Origin: Pandoraea sp. PE-S2T-3 | Lineage (GTDB): Bacteria > Pseudomonadota > Gammaproteobacteria > Burkholderiales > Burkholderiaceae | Direction: 5' to 3' | Length of the DNA: 64,000 nucleotides | Assembly: GCF_002179965.1 (NCBI RefSeq) | Contig: NZ_NGUQ01000014.1 | Span: 434,001-498,000, forward strand | Shown here: piece after piece, positions 8,491 to 16,856 of the stretch | How positions within the stretch are numbered: the stretch's first letter is position 1 | How the letters are laid out: each line of letters starts with the position of its first letter | Made by a program: the position numbers and the translations under genes | Notes under the pieces: generated by a model | What the model was told of the DNA's origin: nothing | The model's input: only the letters and a program-made list of their open reading frames with translations | The model's database searches: none

Positions 8491-9318
8491 ATGTCTGCCC
8501 TGCCCACGCTGTTCGTCTCCCACGGTTCGCCACTGCTTGCGCTCGAACCCGGTCGCACCGGCCCGTTGTTGACGGCGCTGGGCCGTGCAGTCCCGCGTCC
8601 GCGTGAAATTCTCGTGATCTCGCCGCACTGGTCGACGCCGACCCCGCGCGTCGGGAATCTCGCGCAACAACGCACCATCCACGATTTCGGGGGCTTCCCG
8701 CGCGAACTGTACGGTCTCCAATACCCGGCCGCTGGCGCACCCGCCCTCGCCGAGCGCACCGTGCAGATGTTGCGCGCCGCCGACCTGCCCGCCACGACCG
8801 ACGATCAATGGGGTCTCGATCACGGCGCGTGGGTGCCGTTGCGCTATCTGTTTCCCGATGCCGACGTGCCCGTCACGCAGTTGTCGCTGCAACGGCAGAT
8901 GCGTCCCGAGTACCACTACCGCGTCGGCCAGTTGTTGGCCCCGCTCGCGCAAGACGGCGCGCTGATCGTCGCTTCCGGCAGCTTCACGCATAACCTGCAC
9001 GAAGTGTTTCGCGCACCCTCCGAGGATCGGGCGGAAGCCCCGTATCTGGCTGAATTCGTCGCGTGGTTCACCGAGCATCTCGCCGCCATGGATCTCGACG
9101 CGCTCTTCGACTATCGCGCGCGCGCCCCGCATGCCGAGCGCGCGCATCCGACCGACGAGCATCTGCTGCCGCTCTACATGGCGCTGGGTGCTGCCGACAA
9201 CGCGGCGAAACAAACGCATTTCGATACCGGAGCGACCTACGGCGCGCTGCGCATGGACGCCTTCGCGTTCGGCAATGCCGCCCCGTCACTCGCAGAGGTC
9301 ACGGCACTGGCACAATAG
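8491..9318 (+). CDS. ygiD: Class III extradiol ring-cleavage dioxygenase (LigB/DODA, YgiD family)
   Basis: A 275-residue member of the LigB superfamily, closest by eye to 4,5-DOPA dioxygenase-like YgiD proteins. These use a mononuclear metal to open catechol-type rings. Likely metal-ligand segments are FVSHGSP (His11), ISPHWST and DHGAWVP, with the late ATYGALRMDAFAFG region typical of the family. It is about the size of E. coli YgiD (271). The start follows GGAGAAATCGTC. It sits between a DoxX gene and a LysR regulator in one direction, so its expression is probably controlled by that regulator. The true substrate cannot be read from sequence. Confidence 0.85.
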   Translation: MSALPTLFVSHGSPLLALEPGRTGPLLTALGRAVPRPREILVISPHWSTPTPRVGNLAQQRTIHDFGGFPRELYGLQYPAAGAPALAERTVQMLRAADLPATTDDQWGLDHGAWVPLRYLFPDADVPVTQLSLQRQMRPEYHYRVGQLLAPLAQDGALIVASGSFTHNLHEVFRAPSEDRAEAPYLAEFVAWFTEHLAAMDLDALFDYRARAPHAERAHPTDEHLLPLYMALGAADNAAKQTHFDTGATYGALRMDAFAFGNAAPSLAEVTALAQ

Positions 9319-9380
9319 CGGTCAACGTTTGCCGACCGATCCACCGATCGGTCCGTCACCTTCAGGAGCCCCGCCCCGGC

Positions 9381-10292
9381 ATGAACAAACTGCGCGAGAT
9401 CGAGTGTTTCATCGCCGTGGTCGAGTCAGGCAGCTTCGTGAAGGCGGCCGCCGCGCTCGGCATCTCGAAGACGGCCATCTCGCGTTACGTCGCCGATCTT
9501 GAAGCGCGGCTGGGCACGCGGCTCCTGCAACGCACGACACGCCGCCTGTCACTCACCGAGCCCGGACAGCGTTACGTGGAGCGCTGCCGCCAGATTCTCT
9601 CCGAACTCGACGAAGCCGACGCCATGGCCGGCGAGCAGGATGGGCAGCCCGCCGGTCCGCTGCGCATCAACGCACCGCACACCTTCGGCGTGCTCCATCT
9701 GGCGCCGCTCTGGCCGACGTTTCTGGCCCAACACCCGCAGGTTTCGCTCGATATCACGCTCAGCGACCGTCTGATCGATATCGTCGAAGAGGGCTACGAT
9801 CTGGCCATCCGCATCACGCGGCTGCCTGACTCGTCGCTCGTGCATCGCCGGCTGGCGGGCACCCGCATGGTGCTCTGCGCGTCACCGGGCTATCTCGCCC
9901 AGCACGGCACCCCGCAGCATCCGAGTGCGCTCGCCCATCATGAAACCGTCGGCTACAGCTACTTTTCGCATCGTCGCGAGTGGCGCTTCGACGGCCCCGA
10001 CGGACCGGTTTCCGTGCGAACCCATGCCCGGCTGATCGCCGACAACGGCGACACCTGCCTCGCAGCGGCCGAAGCGGGCGCTGGCGTGATTCTGCAACCG
10101 GCTTTCCTCGTGCAGGATGCGTTGCGCGAAGGCCGGCTCATCGAGTTTCTGCCCGAGTACACGCAGGGCGAGACCGGCATCTACGCCGTCTACCCGACCC
10201 GCAAATACCTGAGTGCCAAAGTGCGCGCGCTGATCGACTTCCTCGTCGAAGCCTTCGCCATGCCGGGCTGGCGCGCGATCGACCAGCCCTGA
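9381..10292 (+). CDS. LysR-family regulator of the doxX-dioxygenase operon
   Basis: A 303-residue LysR-type regulator with the N-terminal winged helix (KLREIECFIAVVESGSFVKA, then LGISKTAISRYVADLEARLG) and a C-terminal periplasmic-binding-like effector domain. The CrgA/AaeR-like clade is suggested by LLQRTTRRLSLTEPGQRYVERC. ATG 9381 is preceded by AGGAG; longer open sequence upstream overlaps the dioxygenase gene and is rejected. It is co-directional with the dioxygenase, 62 bases after its stop, which differs from the usual divergent LysR arrangement. The dyad at 7957-7978 is a candidate target. Confidence 0.88.
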   Translation: MNKLREIECFIAVVESGSFVKAAAALGISKTAISRYVADLEARLGTRLLQRTTRRLSLTEPGQRYVERCRQILSELDEADAMAGEQDGQPAGPLRINAPHTFGVLHLAPLWPTFLAQHPQVSLDITLSDRLIDIVEEGYDLAIRITRLPDSSLVHRRLAGTRMVLCASPGYLAQHGTPQHPSALAHHETVGYSYFSHRREWRFDGPDGPVSVRTHARLIADNGDTCLAAAEAGAGVILQPAFLVQDALREGRLIEFLPEYTQGETGIYAVYPTRKYLSAKVRALIDFLVEAFAMPGWRAIDQP

Positions 10293-10429
10293 GCGGCGCC
10301 CGCCACCGCTCCCTGACGCCCGGCACGCGGCCCCGACCGGGGTCACGGCAACTTGCTTGCATCCCCTGCGAAAGCCCCACGAATCGCACAGAATCACCCG
10401 GCAAAACACGGGAACTCCGTGGATATTTA

Positions 10430-10456
10430 TTGTCCATTGCAAATGTCACTTATACT
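10430..10456 (+). promoter_or_regulatory. Sigma-70-type promoter for the CorC/HlyC gene
   Basis: TTGTCC (10430-10435), a 15-base spacer and TATACT (10451-10456) lie in a locally AT-rich stretch. The predicted start of transcription near 10463 is downstream of an in-frame ATG at 10357, which supports the TTG at 10486 as the translation start. Confidence 0.5.
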
Positions 10457-10485
10457 GTCGGGCCTGTCGTCTAATCTCGGATATT

Positions 10486-11844
10486 TTGGAAAACTTCTTA
10501 CTGATCGTCGCTGCGATCCTGCTGGTGTTTCTTAACGGCTTTTTCGTGGCGGCGGAATTCGGCCTCGTCAAACTGCGCCAGACGCGCGTTCACATCATTG
10601 CCCGCCAACGCGGTTGGCGCGGGCGTGTCCTGGCCAAGGTTCACGGCCAACTCGACACCTACCTCTCAGCGTGCCAACTCGGCATCACCCTCGCCTCGCT
10701 CGGCCTGGGCTGGATTGGCGAGCCGGCTTTCGCGCGCGTCCTCACGCCGTTGTTCGCCGCCATTGGCGTCACCTCGCCCGAGCTGATTCACGGGCTGGCG
10801 TTCTTCATCGCGTTCTTCACGATCTCGTATCTGCACATCGTCGTGGGCGAACTCGCGCCGAAATCGATGGCGCTGCGCATGCCGGAAGCCGTCTCGGTGT
10901 GGACCGCTGCGCCGCTCTACGGCTTCTACTGGATGATGTACCCGGCGATCTGGGTGCTGAACCACAGTGCCAACCGCCTGCTGCGCTGGACAGGTCTCGA
11001 CCCGTCGCACGGCGCCGAAGCGCATTACTCTGCGGACGAAATCAAGCTGATCGTGCGCGGGGGTGCGGCGAGTGAAAAACTCTCGCGCGACGACTGGAAC
11101 GTGGTGGCCTACGCCATCGATTTCAGCGATCTGACCGTGTCCGACCTGATGCGTCCGATGAGCGAAGTGGCAGCGTTTCGACGCGACGCGACGTTCACCG
11201 AGAACATGGACACGGCGTACCGTCACCGCTACAGCCGCTATCCGTTCTTCGATAACGACGGCGAAACCGTGCTCGGCGTGATTCACCTGAAAGATCTGTT
11301 CCTCGCAGAACACCATGGCCAGTCGATTGCGGACCTCGGCAGCATGGCGCGGCCGGTCGAGCGCGTGAAGCCGGACATGCCCGCGCGCGAGCTGTTCCAG
11401 CGTTTTCGCCGGGGTGCACCGCACTTTGCCATCGTCGGATGGCCCGATCAGAAACCGATCGGCTTTCTCACGCTCGACAACCTGCTCTCGGCACTCGTCG
11501 GCAAGATTCGCGACGAATTCCGTCAAACGGAAGACGACTGGACGCGCATGGAAGACGGCACGCTCATCGGGCGCGGCAGCTTGCCGATCCTGACACTCGA
11601 GCGCGCGCTGGGACTGGATATCCCCAGCGAGCACGCTGAATCGGTGGGCGGCCTGATCATGGACGCCCTCGCCTATCTGCCGCGCGAAGGCCAGAAGATC
11701 GACTTCGACGGCTTCTCGGTCGTCGTCAAGAAGATGCAGGGCCCGCGCATCGTGCTCGTGCGCGTGTATCCCGACGGCGTGCGTGAAGCTGGCGAGCCCG
11801 GTGACACGCGTGAAGCCCGTGGCAAGGCCTCCGACGCCGCCTGA
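10486..11844 (+). CDS. HlyC/CorC family membrane protein (DUF21, CBS pair, CorC domain)
   Basis: A protein of about 452 residues. The N-terminal DUF21 transmembrane domain begins ENFLLIVAAILLVFLNGFFVAAEFGLVK; a cytoplasmic pair of CBS domains follows (VSDLMRPMSEV, then RYSRYPFFDNDGETVLGVIHLKDL) and a C-terminal CorC_HlyC domain (ESVGGLIMDALAYLPREGQ). The family includes CorB/CorC-type magnesium or cobalt efflux proteins and YfjD/YtfL-type proteins; the old name hemolysin is misleading. The TTG at 10486 is chosen because the upstream ATG at 10357 precedes the likely promoter and adds a non-membrane Cys/His-rich segment. The ribosome-binding site is weak, so the start is moderate confidence. 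The gene stands alone. Confidence 0.8.
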   Translation: MENFLLIVAAILLVFLNGFFVAAEFGLVKLRQTRVHIIARQRGWRGRVLAKVHGQLDTYLSACQLGITLASLGLGWIGEPAFARVLTPLFAAIGVTSPELIHGLAFFIAFFTISYLHIVVGELAPKSMALRMPEAVSVWTAAPLYGFYWMMYPAIWVLNHSANRLLRWTGLDPSHGAEAHYSADEIKLIVRGGAASEKLSRDDWNVVAYAIDFSDLTVSDLMRPMSEVAAFRRDATFTENMDTAYRHRYSRYPFFDNDGETVLGVIHLKDLFLAEHHGQSIADLGSMARPVERVKPDMPARELFQRFRRGAPHFAIVGWPDQKPIGFLTLDNLLSALVGKIRDEFRQTEDDWTRMEDGTLIGRGSLPILTLERALGLDIPSEHAESVGGLIMDALAYLPREGQKIDFDGFSVVVKKMQGPRIVLVRVYPDGVREAGEPGDTREARGKASDAA

Positions 11845-12084
11845 CGTCACCCGGCGTTACTTGAGCCCCTGAGGATTTCCCGGAATGTGGCGGTGCAACA
11901 ACGGACGGGTGATGCCCGATTGATGCCCGCCATGTCCCCCGACAGACTACGCTCTATAAGTGCCAAATCCCGATCGAGGAAGGCATGCGTTGCGGGGGTA
12001 TTACGTACGTCAGGCTCGTTAAGCTTGTTTTGCGTGTGACGAGCGTAGCCGTACGGCTGGGGCTGCGGCCAGGGGAGTCCCGAA

Positions 12085-13233
12085 GTGGACGACACGGGGA
12101 ACACGGGGAAGTTGACGCTCGACGCGTTGATCGGCACCTGCTACGACGGGGTGCTCGACGAAGCTCGCTGGGACGAGGCACTGCGCGGCATCAACCGGTG
12201 GGTGGGGGGCATGGGCTTCCACTCGGTCACCTGGGACCGCTCACGCCACTGCGCGACACGCGACTCTCACACACTGGAAACCTCGCCGGAAGTCATCCGC
12301 GAGTTTCTGGAAAAGCTTGCGCCGTCCGATCCGCGCGTGAGCCTGATGCTGCGCCAGCCCATCGGCCACGCGATGCGTTGCCACCATCACTTGAGCGACC
12401 GCTACGTTGCGCGCAGCGAACTGTTCAACGAATTTCTAATTCCCAACGGCGTGCGCTACACGTACGGCCTGCATCTTGAAGGCGCCGACGGCACCAGCGA
12501 GTTGCTGGCGATCTTGCGCTCGCCGGATCATGTCCCGTTTGAAGACGCGGACGCCGACCCCGAACTCGAAATTCTGACGCAGCATCTCGCGCGTGCCGCT
12601 CGCTTGCGCGCGGGCACACGGCACCTGCAAGCGCAGGCTGCGATGGGCATGGCCGTGCTCGATCAGCTGGAACTCGCCGTCATCATCACCGACGACACGG
12701 CGCATGCCCACTATCTGAACGCGGCAGCGCACCAGTTGCTGGGAGAAACGAGGAACATCGCGATCCGCAGTGGCAAGTTCGGTGCCTTGCTGCCGAACGA
12801 CGAGCGGGCGCTGCGGCGCCTGATCACGCAAGCTACGGCACCGATGCCGGTGGCCGGCAGCCATCGTCTGCACGGCGAGAATCAGCGGCACTGGGTCGTG
12901 ACCGCGCTGCCGTTGCGTGAGTCTCACGCGTGCGCTGCGCCGTGGCAACGCCCGATGACCATGCTGACCATCGGCGAGCTGGACCGGCGCGTGTCGTTGA
13001 GTCCTTACACGCTGAAGGTGCTGTTCGGGTTGTCGCCCGCCGAGGCACGTCTGGCGCTGGCGTTAGCGGAGGGGACGGAGTTGACGCAGTACGCGATGGA
13101 CGCGAAGGTGGCCATCAACACGGCGAGAACGCAATTGCGCCACGTCTTCGACAAGACGGGGTGCCGGCGGCAAGCCGACCTGTTGCGGCTGCTGCATGCC
13201 ATCCCGGCATTGCGGATTCACGCGCCGGCATGA
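12085..13233 (+). CDS. LuxR-type (C-terminal HTH) transcriptional regulator
   Basis: A 382-residue regulator whose last 70 residues form a LuxR/GerE helix-turn-helix (LSPAEARLALALAEGTELTQ, then a NTARTQLRHVFDKTGCRRQADLLRLL segment). The N-terminal 300 residues have no motif of acyl-homoserine-lactone receptors or receiver domains. The middle (about 190-290) looks like a PAS-type sensor fold. The start is GTG, eight bases after AGGGGAG. It is monocistronic and convergent with ycgR. Similar stand-alone proteins are frequent and uncharacterised in Burkholderiales. The ligand and targets are unknown. Confidence 0.8.
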   Translation: MDDTGNTGKLTLDALIGTCYDGVLDEARWDEALRGINRWVGGMGFHSVTWDRSRHCATRDSHTLETSPEVIREFLEKLAPSDPRVSLMLRQPIGHAMRCHHHLSDRYVARSELFNEFLIPNGVRYTYGLHLEGADGTSELLAILRSPDHVPFEDADADPELEILTQHLARAARLRAGTRHLQAQAAMGMAVLDQLELAVIITDDTAHAHYLNAAAHQLLGETRNIAIRSGKFGALLPNDERALRRLITQATAPMPVAGSHRLHGENQRHWVVTALPLRESHACAAPWQRPMTMLTIGELDRRVSLSPYTLKVLFGLSPAEARLALALAEGTELTQYAMDAKVAINTARTQLRHVFDKTGCRRQADLLRLLHAIPALRIHAPA

Positions 13234-13278
13234 CCAGCATCAACGAGCATCGACGAGCAAAGCGAAAGGGAATTTGAA

Positions 13279-13306
13279 CGACGAGGCCGCGGATCGGGCC
13301 TCGTCG
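13279..13306. terminator. Hairpin between convergent luxR-type and ycgR genes
   Basis: Ten-base perfect arms CGACGAGGCC and GGCCTCGTCG around an 8-base loop lie midway between two convergent stop codons. On the minus strand the stem is followed by TTCAAATTCCC, a weak T-rich tail. It probably acts as a bidirectional terminator. Confidence 0.55.
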
Positions 13307-13332
13307 GTGTCACTCACACGAACAACACGCCA

Positions 13333-14100
13333 TCAGGCGCGTGCGAACGCCTTGCGGTTCAGTTCGAGTTGGGTGATGAGCTTTTGCAGACGCGATTCGG
13401 CCGTGCGCGAGAGCGCGATATAGCGGCAGCCGATGTGATATTCCACGTCCTTCGGCAGCGGGACAGTGCGCAGATTGCACACCTCAAGATCGACCTGCAC
13501 CGTACCGTAGTCGCGCAGTTCGACCTCGGCGTGCATGAGCATCGAGCCCTTCGGAATCTCTGCGGCCACTTCAGCACGCGTGCGCAGCCCCAAACCACCG
13601 AGCGACAGATCGAAGACGTTCAGACGCAGCGGTGCGTCTTCCGGGAACTTGACCGTGCATTGGTACGGATCGAGGATCGGCGTCTTCACGCGGAAATAGT
13701 CGCGACGCTGCAAGCGCACGAGCGATTCCGGATACGACGCATAGAACGCCGGGTAGCCTTCGTACTCGCGCTCTTCGATGTCGCCGATCGGAAAGTGCAC
13801 TTGAATGCCTTCCGGTACCCCGACGAACAGCGCGCGCTTGTTGGCGAGCAGTGCGCGGTTTTCCGTCTCGACACCGCCCCAGTCGAAATAGAAGCCACGG
13901 GCTTGCGGTTCGACCTTGAGCAGCCGGGTGACGAGCTGACGCTGCCCGTTGGCGAAATACACCGTCATGAAGTCGCCGCGCGTGGCCAGGTGACGTAACA
14001 CGCCCCCGATTTCAAGCGGATTGCTGATGCGATACGAGTCGTGCAGTTGGGACTCGTCGTCGGTGGGCGGCGGCGTCAGCTGCGGTTCTGTCGTTTCCAT
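13333..14100 (-). CDS. ycgR: Flagellar brake protein YcgR (PilZ domain, c-di-GMP effector)
   Basis: A 255-residue c-di-GMP effector. The N-terminal YcgR (PilZN) domain spans about residues 20-125; the PilZ domain follows with both ligand motifs intact: RRDYFR (132-137, the RxxxR loop) and DLSLGG (164-169, the D/NxSxxG motif). YcgR proteins bind c-di-GMP and act on the flagellar motor or stator to slow swimming. The ATG at 14100 is chosen for domain position and a short AGAAG site; the longer frame upstream is Arg/Ser-rich. No flagellar genes are adjacent, so it is an orphan effector in the same window as the YfiBNR system. Confidence 0.9.
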   Translation of the reverse strand: METTEPQLTPPPTDDESQLHDSYRISNPLEIGGVLRHLATRGDFMTVYFANGQRQLVTRLLKVEPQARGFYFDWGGVETENRALLANKRALFVGVPEGIQVHFPIGDIEEREYEGYPAFYASYPESLVRLQRRDYFRVKTPILDPYQCTVKFPEDAPLRLNVFDLSLGGLGLRTRAEVAAEIPKGSMLMHAEVELRDYGTVQVDLEVCNLRTVPLPKDVEYHIGCRYIALSRTAESRLQKLITQLELNRKAFARA

Positions 14101-14377
14101 ACCTGATCTTCTATTTATCCCCGATACGACCGCACAAGCCGTACGAATTAAGCCTTGGGACTGGCCGGGCGACTCTGCCTGACGGCGACGAGACGAACTC
14201 CACGGCACTCGACGACACGTTACGTGGCACCACGTGATTAACGGCCATCGCCCGGAAATATTGAGTGCATCGGCTTGTGAGCAAACTGCTCCCCGTACCC
14301 ACACGCCACACTTGGGTGCCCGAAAGCACCTTCACCCCACTTACCTTGCTGTTCCGCGATTACGCTGCGGAATCGGC

Positions 14378-15013
14378 TTAGCGGTGTACCGCAGCCATCA
14401 GCGCACCAAACCCCATGAACACGCCACCGCTGATCCGGTTGAAGGCCTTGAGCACGCGCGCTTCGCGCAAATACGGTGCAATGCGCAGACCGCCCGTGGC
14501 GTACACCAGATACCAGCTCATCTCGATGACGGCAAACGTGCCGAGCAGAATCGAGAACTGCGGCAGCTTGGCCGCGACCGGGTCGATGAACTGCGGCAGG
14601 AATGCCGCGGCGAACAGAATCGCCTTCGGGTTGCTTGCTGCGACTAGAAAGCCGGATTTGAAAAGCTTGCCGAAGCTGGAATCCTCCGCAGCGGCGGGGG
14701 CGCTCAGACTGGCAGCGTCACGGGTATCGACCGGCGAGCGCCAGCTTTTGTAGCCGAGATAGATGAGATAGGCGGCGCCGGCGTAGCGCAGGGTGTCGAA
14801 CACCATCGGCCAGGCCTTGAGCACCGCACCGAGACCGGCGGCCGAAATCGACATCATGGCGATGAGTGCGGTCATGCAACCGGCCATGGTTCCCGCAGCA
14901 GGCCGTAATCCGTGGCGCGCGCCATGCGTCATGACGAGCAGCATGTTCGGGCCCGGCGTTGCCGACACGAAGAAGACGGTGACCACGTACAGCCACCACG
15001 TTTGCAGGCTCAT
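14378..15013 (-). CDS. LysE/RhtB family amino-acid exporter
   Basis: A 211-residue inner-membrane exporter with about six helices. The family signature is near the N-terminus (VSATPGPNMLLVMTHGARHG), and conserved helices follow (GCMTALIAMMSISAAGLGAVLKAWP; AYLIYLGYKSWR). LysE/RhtB members export amino acids such as lysine, threonine, homoserine or analogues; the substrate is unknown here. ATG 15013 follows CGAGGCA. The 24 bases before the ATG closely resemble those before the unrelated small gene at 43687-43857 (shared GTGAAGCATTT at identical distance), which is unusual. Confidence 0.88.
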   Translation of the reverse strand: MSLQTWWLYVVTVFFVSATPGPNMLLVMTHGARHGLRPAAGTMAGCMTALIAMMSISAAGLGAVLKAWPMVFDTLRYAGAAYLIYLGYKSWRSPVDTRDAASLSAPAAAEDSSFGKLFKSGFLVAASNPKAILFAAAFLPQFIDPVAAKLPQFSILLGTFAVIEMSWYLVYATGGLRIAPYLREARVLKAFNRISGGVFMGFGALMAAVHR

Positions 15014-15145
15014 GATTGCCTCGGAAAAATGCTTCACACATTACGATCAGGCATTGTAGCGTCGAACCGCTGCGGTGGCATCGTTCGCGTGCACGTCCTG
15101 CGCGTTTCAGTGGCTATCGGCACTATCGACGATCCGGAAAAACAA

Positions 15146-15177
15146 ACAGGCCCGATGACTTACGTCATCGAGCCTGT
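15146..15177 (-). terminator. Strong terminator after the cold shock gene
   Basis: ACAGGC...GCCTGT arms extended by CGATGAC/GTCATCG give a long stem with one mismatch. T-rich tails lie on both sides (TTTGTTTTT on the minus strand, TTTTTT on the plus), so it can work in both directions. It sits between two minus-strand genes, about 60 bases after the cold shock stop codon. Confidence 0.8.
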
Positions 15178-15233
15178 TTTTTCCGTGGAGCGTCCCGTTA
15201 CCGGGGGCGCTCACGAATACGTATCAAGCGCTA

Positions 15234-15437
15234 TTACAGCGGCTTGATGTTCGCAGCTTGCTTGCCCTTCGGGCCAGTCTTCACTTCGAACGAAACGCGT
15301 TGGTTCTCGGCCAGCGACTTGAAGCCGTCTGCCTTGATTTCCGAGAAGTGGGCGAAGAGATCTTCACCGCCGGCGTCCGGGGTGATGAAGCCGAAGCCCT
15401 TAGCGTCGTTGAACCACTTAACAATACCGGTTTCCAT
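15234..15437 (-). CDS. cspA: Cold shock protein, CspA family
   Basis: A 67-residue single cold-shock domain, the normal family length. RNP1 is KGFGFI (13-18) and RNP2 is DLFAHF (26-31); the first residues [17 protein letters not shown] are typical of Burkholderiales Csp proteins. It binds single-stranded RNA or DNA and is expected to act as an RNA chaperone or antiterminator. ATG 15437 follows AGGA at good spacing. A consensus promoter at 15582-15610 gives a leader of about 138 bases, the length of leader that carries thermoregulation in E. coli cspA. Which paralogue (cold-induced or constitutive) is not clear. Confidence 0.95.
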   Translation of the reverse strand: METGIVKWFNDAKGFGFITPDAGGEDLFAHFSEIKADGFKSLAENQRVSFEVKTGPKGKQAANIKPL

Positions 15438-15858
15438 GTTTTTCCTAATAAACATAATGCCTGGGGTCGACATGACCCCTCCAGCGCTGACAATCAAGGG
15501 AAAATGAAGGACTAGAAACCAGCGAGAAGCAGGAAAACTACGTCTGACAACAACTTCGCGGCTTGACAATCTGCAATTGGTTTTATACGTGGCAAAGGCA
15601 CGCTTGTCAACTGGGAATATGCTGCATATTAAGTAACAGTTTCTCGTATATAGCAGGGAATTTGCGCGTTGATCAACGATCAGAGAGGGTCTCGCAGCCC
15701 GTACAATGGGCGTTTTGCACCGTGCTCATGCCGTCGCCGCGCACTCGGACCCGCCTTTCGTGCTGCCAGAAGTGATCTTCAGGCAACTTTCGGCCACCCC
15801 CGCTCAGCCTTGCCTGCTGTGCTTCGCGACCGCCTCTGGGCCCATAACCTGCCAACGG
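15438..15858. other. Divergent intergenic region: csp leader and promoter side, then nlpD-like upstream sequence
   Basis: The left part is the long csp leader and its promoter on the minus strand. The right part (about 15620-15858) should hold the promoter of the NlpD-like gene; it remains open in the frame of that gene from 15706, so part of it may be coding if an upstream start is used. No other gene is visible. Confidence 0.6.
15582..15610 (-). promoter_or_regulatory. Consensus sigma-70 promoter of the cold shock gene
   Basis: On the minus strand a perfect -35 TTGACA (15610-15605), exactly 17 bases, then TATAAA (15587-15582). The predicted start near 15575 leaves an unusually long untranslated leader before the csp ATG. 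Confidence 0.75.
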
Positions 15859-16737
15859 ATGGAGCCTACTCACCTCGTGCGACCGCCCCGGTTGCAACCT
15901 GAAGTACCGACGCCGCTTGCCGCGTCGCCTCACCCCATCGATTTGTGTAACAAACGCGATGTCCCTGCGGTTCGCAAATTATCGAATTGGCGCATCGGCT
16001 GGTCGCGCTGGCGTGCGCACGCCGTCAGTCTGGCCGTCTGCGCCACGCTGGCCGCCTGCGCAGGCTCGCCGACGTACGGTCCGGTCCCCGCAGGCAGTTA
16101 TCGCGTGGCGTCGGGCGACACCCTCTATGGCATTGCCCGCGCCAATAACGCCAGCACGGCCGATCTGGTGCGCTGGAACGGCCTGACCGACGCCGACAAG
16201 ATCGAAGTCGGTCAGGTACTACGCGTCGTGCCACCGGCCGGCTCGTCCAGCGCCCCGGCGGCGGCATCGGGTGGCGCATCATCGGGGAGCACCGCCAAAC
16301 CGCGCCCGAAGGCTCAGCCCACGCCCAAGGCAGCGCCGGCGCCGGTCGCGCCGCGCACGGCAACCAACAAAATTCCGATGATCTGGCCCGCCGACGGCCC
16401 CGTGCTGTCGAATTTCAATGGCAGCAGCAACAAGGGGGTCGATATCGGCGGCAAGTCGGGTGACCCGGTCTACGCGGCAGCCGCAGGCAAGGTGGTGTAC
16501 GCCGGCAGCGGCTTGCGCGGGTACGGCAATCTGGTGATGGTGCAGCACGACAACGGTTATCTGACGGCCTATGCCCACAACCGCGCCGTTCTGGTCAAGG
16601 AAGGTGCGGCCGTGACCAAGGGCCAGAAGATTGCCGAGATGGGAGACACCGACTCTCACGGCACCGTCAAACTGCACTTCGAAGTGCGTCAGAAGGGCAC
16701 GCCGTTCAATCCTCGCGACTTCCTGCCGTCGCGCTGA
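15859..16737 (+). CDS. NlpD-like lipoprotein: LysM plus degenerate M23 (LytM) domain
   Basis: An envelope lipoprotein with a signal peptide ending in the lipobox LAAC (…AVCATLAAC), one LysM peptidoglycan-binding repeat (YRVASGDTLYGIARANN), an Ala/Pro linker and a C-terminal M23-type domain. The first metal-ligand His of active M23 enzymes is replaced by Asn in NKGVDIGG, exactly as in E. coli NlpD (NKGIDIAG), and GYGNLVMVQHDNGYLTAYAHN is NlpD-like. The protein is therefore probably not an endopeptidase but an activator of an amidase such as AmiC during cell separation. The start is uncertain (ATG 15859 or TTG 15943). It is not next to surE/pcm/rpoS, so it is probably a paralogue. Confidence 0.8.
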   Translation: MEPTHLVRPPRLQPEVPTPLAASPHPIDLCNKRDVPAVRKLSNWRIGWSRWRAHAVSLAVCATLAACAGSPTYGPVPAGSYRVASGDTLYGIARANNASTADLVRWNGLTDADKIEVGQVLRVVPPAGSSSAPAAASGGASSGSTAKPRPKAQPTPKAAPAPVAPRTATNKIPMIWPADGPVLSNFNGSSNKGVDIGGKSGDPVYAAAAGKVVYAGSGLRGYGNLVMVQHDNGYLTAYAHNRAVLVKEGAAVTKGQKIAEMGDTDSHGTVKLHFEVRQKGTPFNPRDFLPSR

Positions 16738-16776
16738 TCACGAGTCACAAGCGCTTACCGCGCACGCCACAAAACA

Positions 16777-16815
16777 AAAGGGCTGAGACCTGTGCAAGAC
16801 AGGACTCAGCCCTTT
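16777..16815. terminator. Bidirectional terminator between the NlpD-like gene and opgH
   Basis: AAAGGGCTGAG pairs with CTCAGCCCTTT, with a second inner stem (CCTGT/ACAGG). A-rich sequence on the left and TTTGTTCTT on the right supply tails in both directions, suiting the convergent genes. Confidence 0.8.
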
Positions 16816-16856
16816 GTTCTTAACCTCGTCACTTCAGATCGGCCAGCGCAGCCCGC

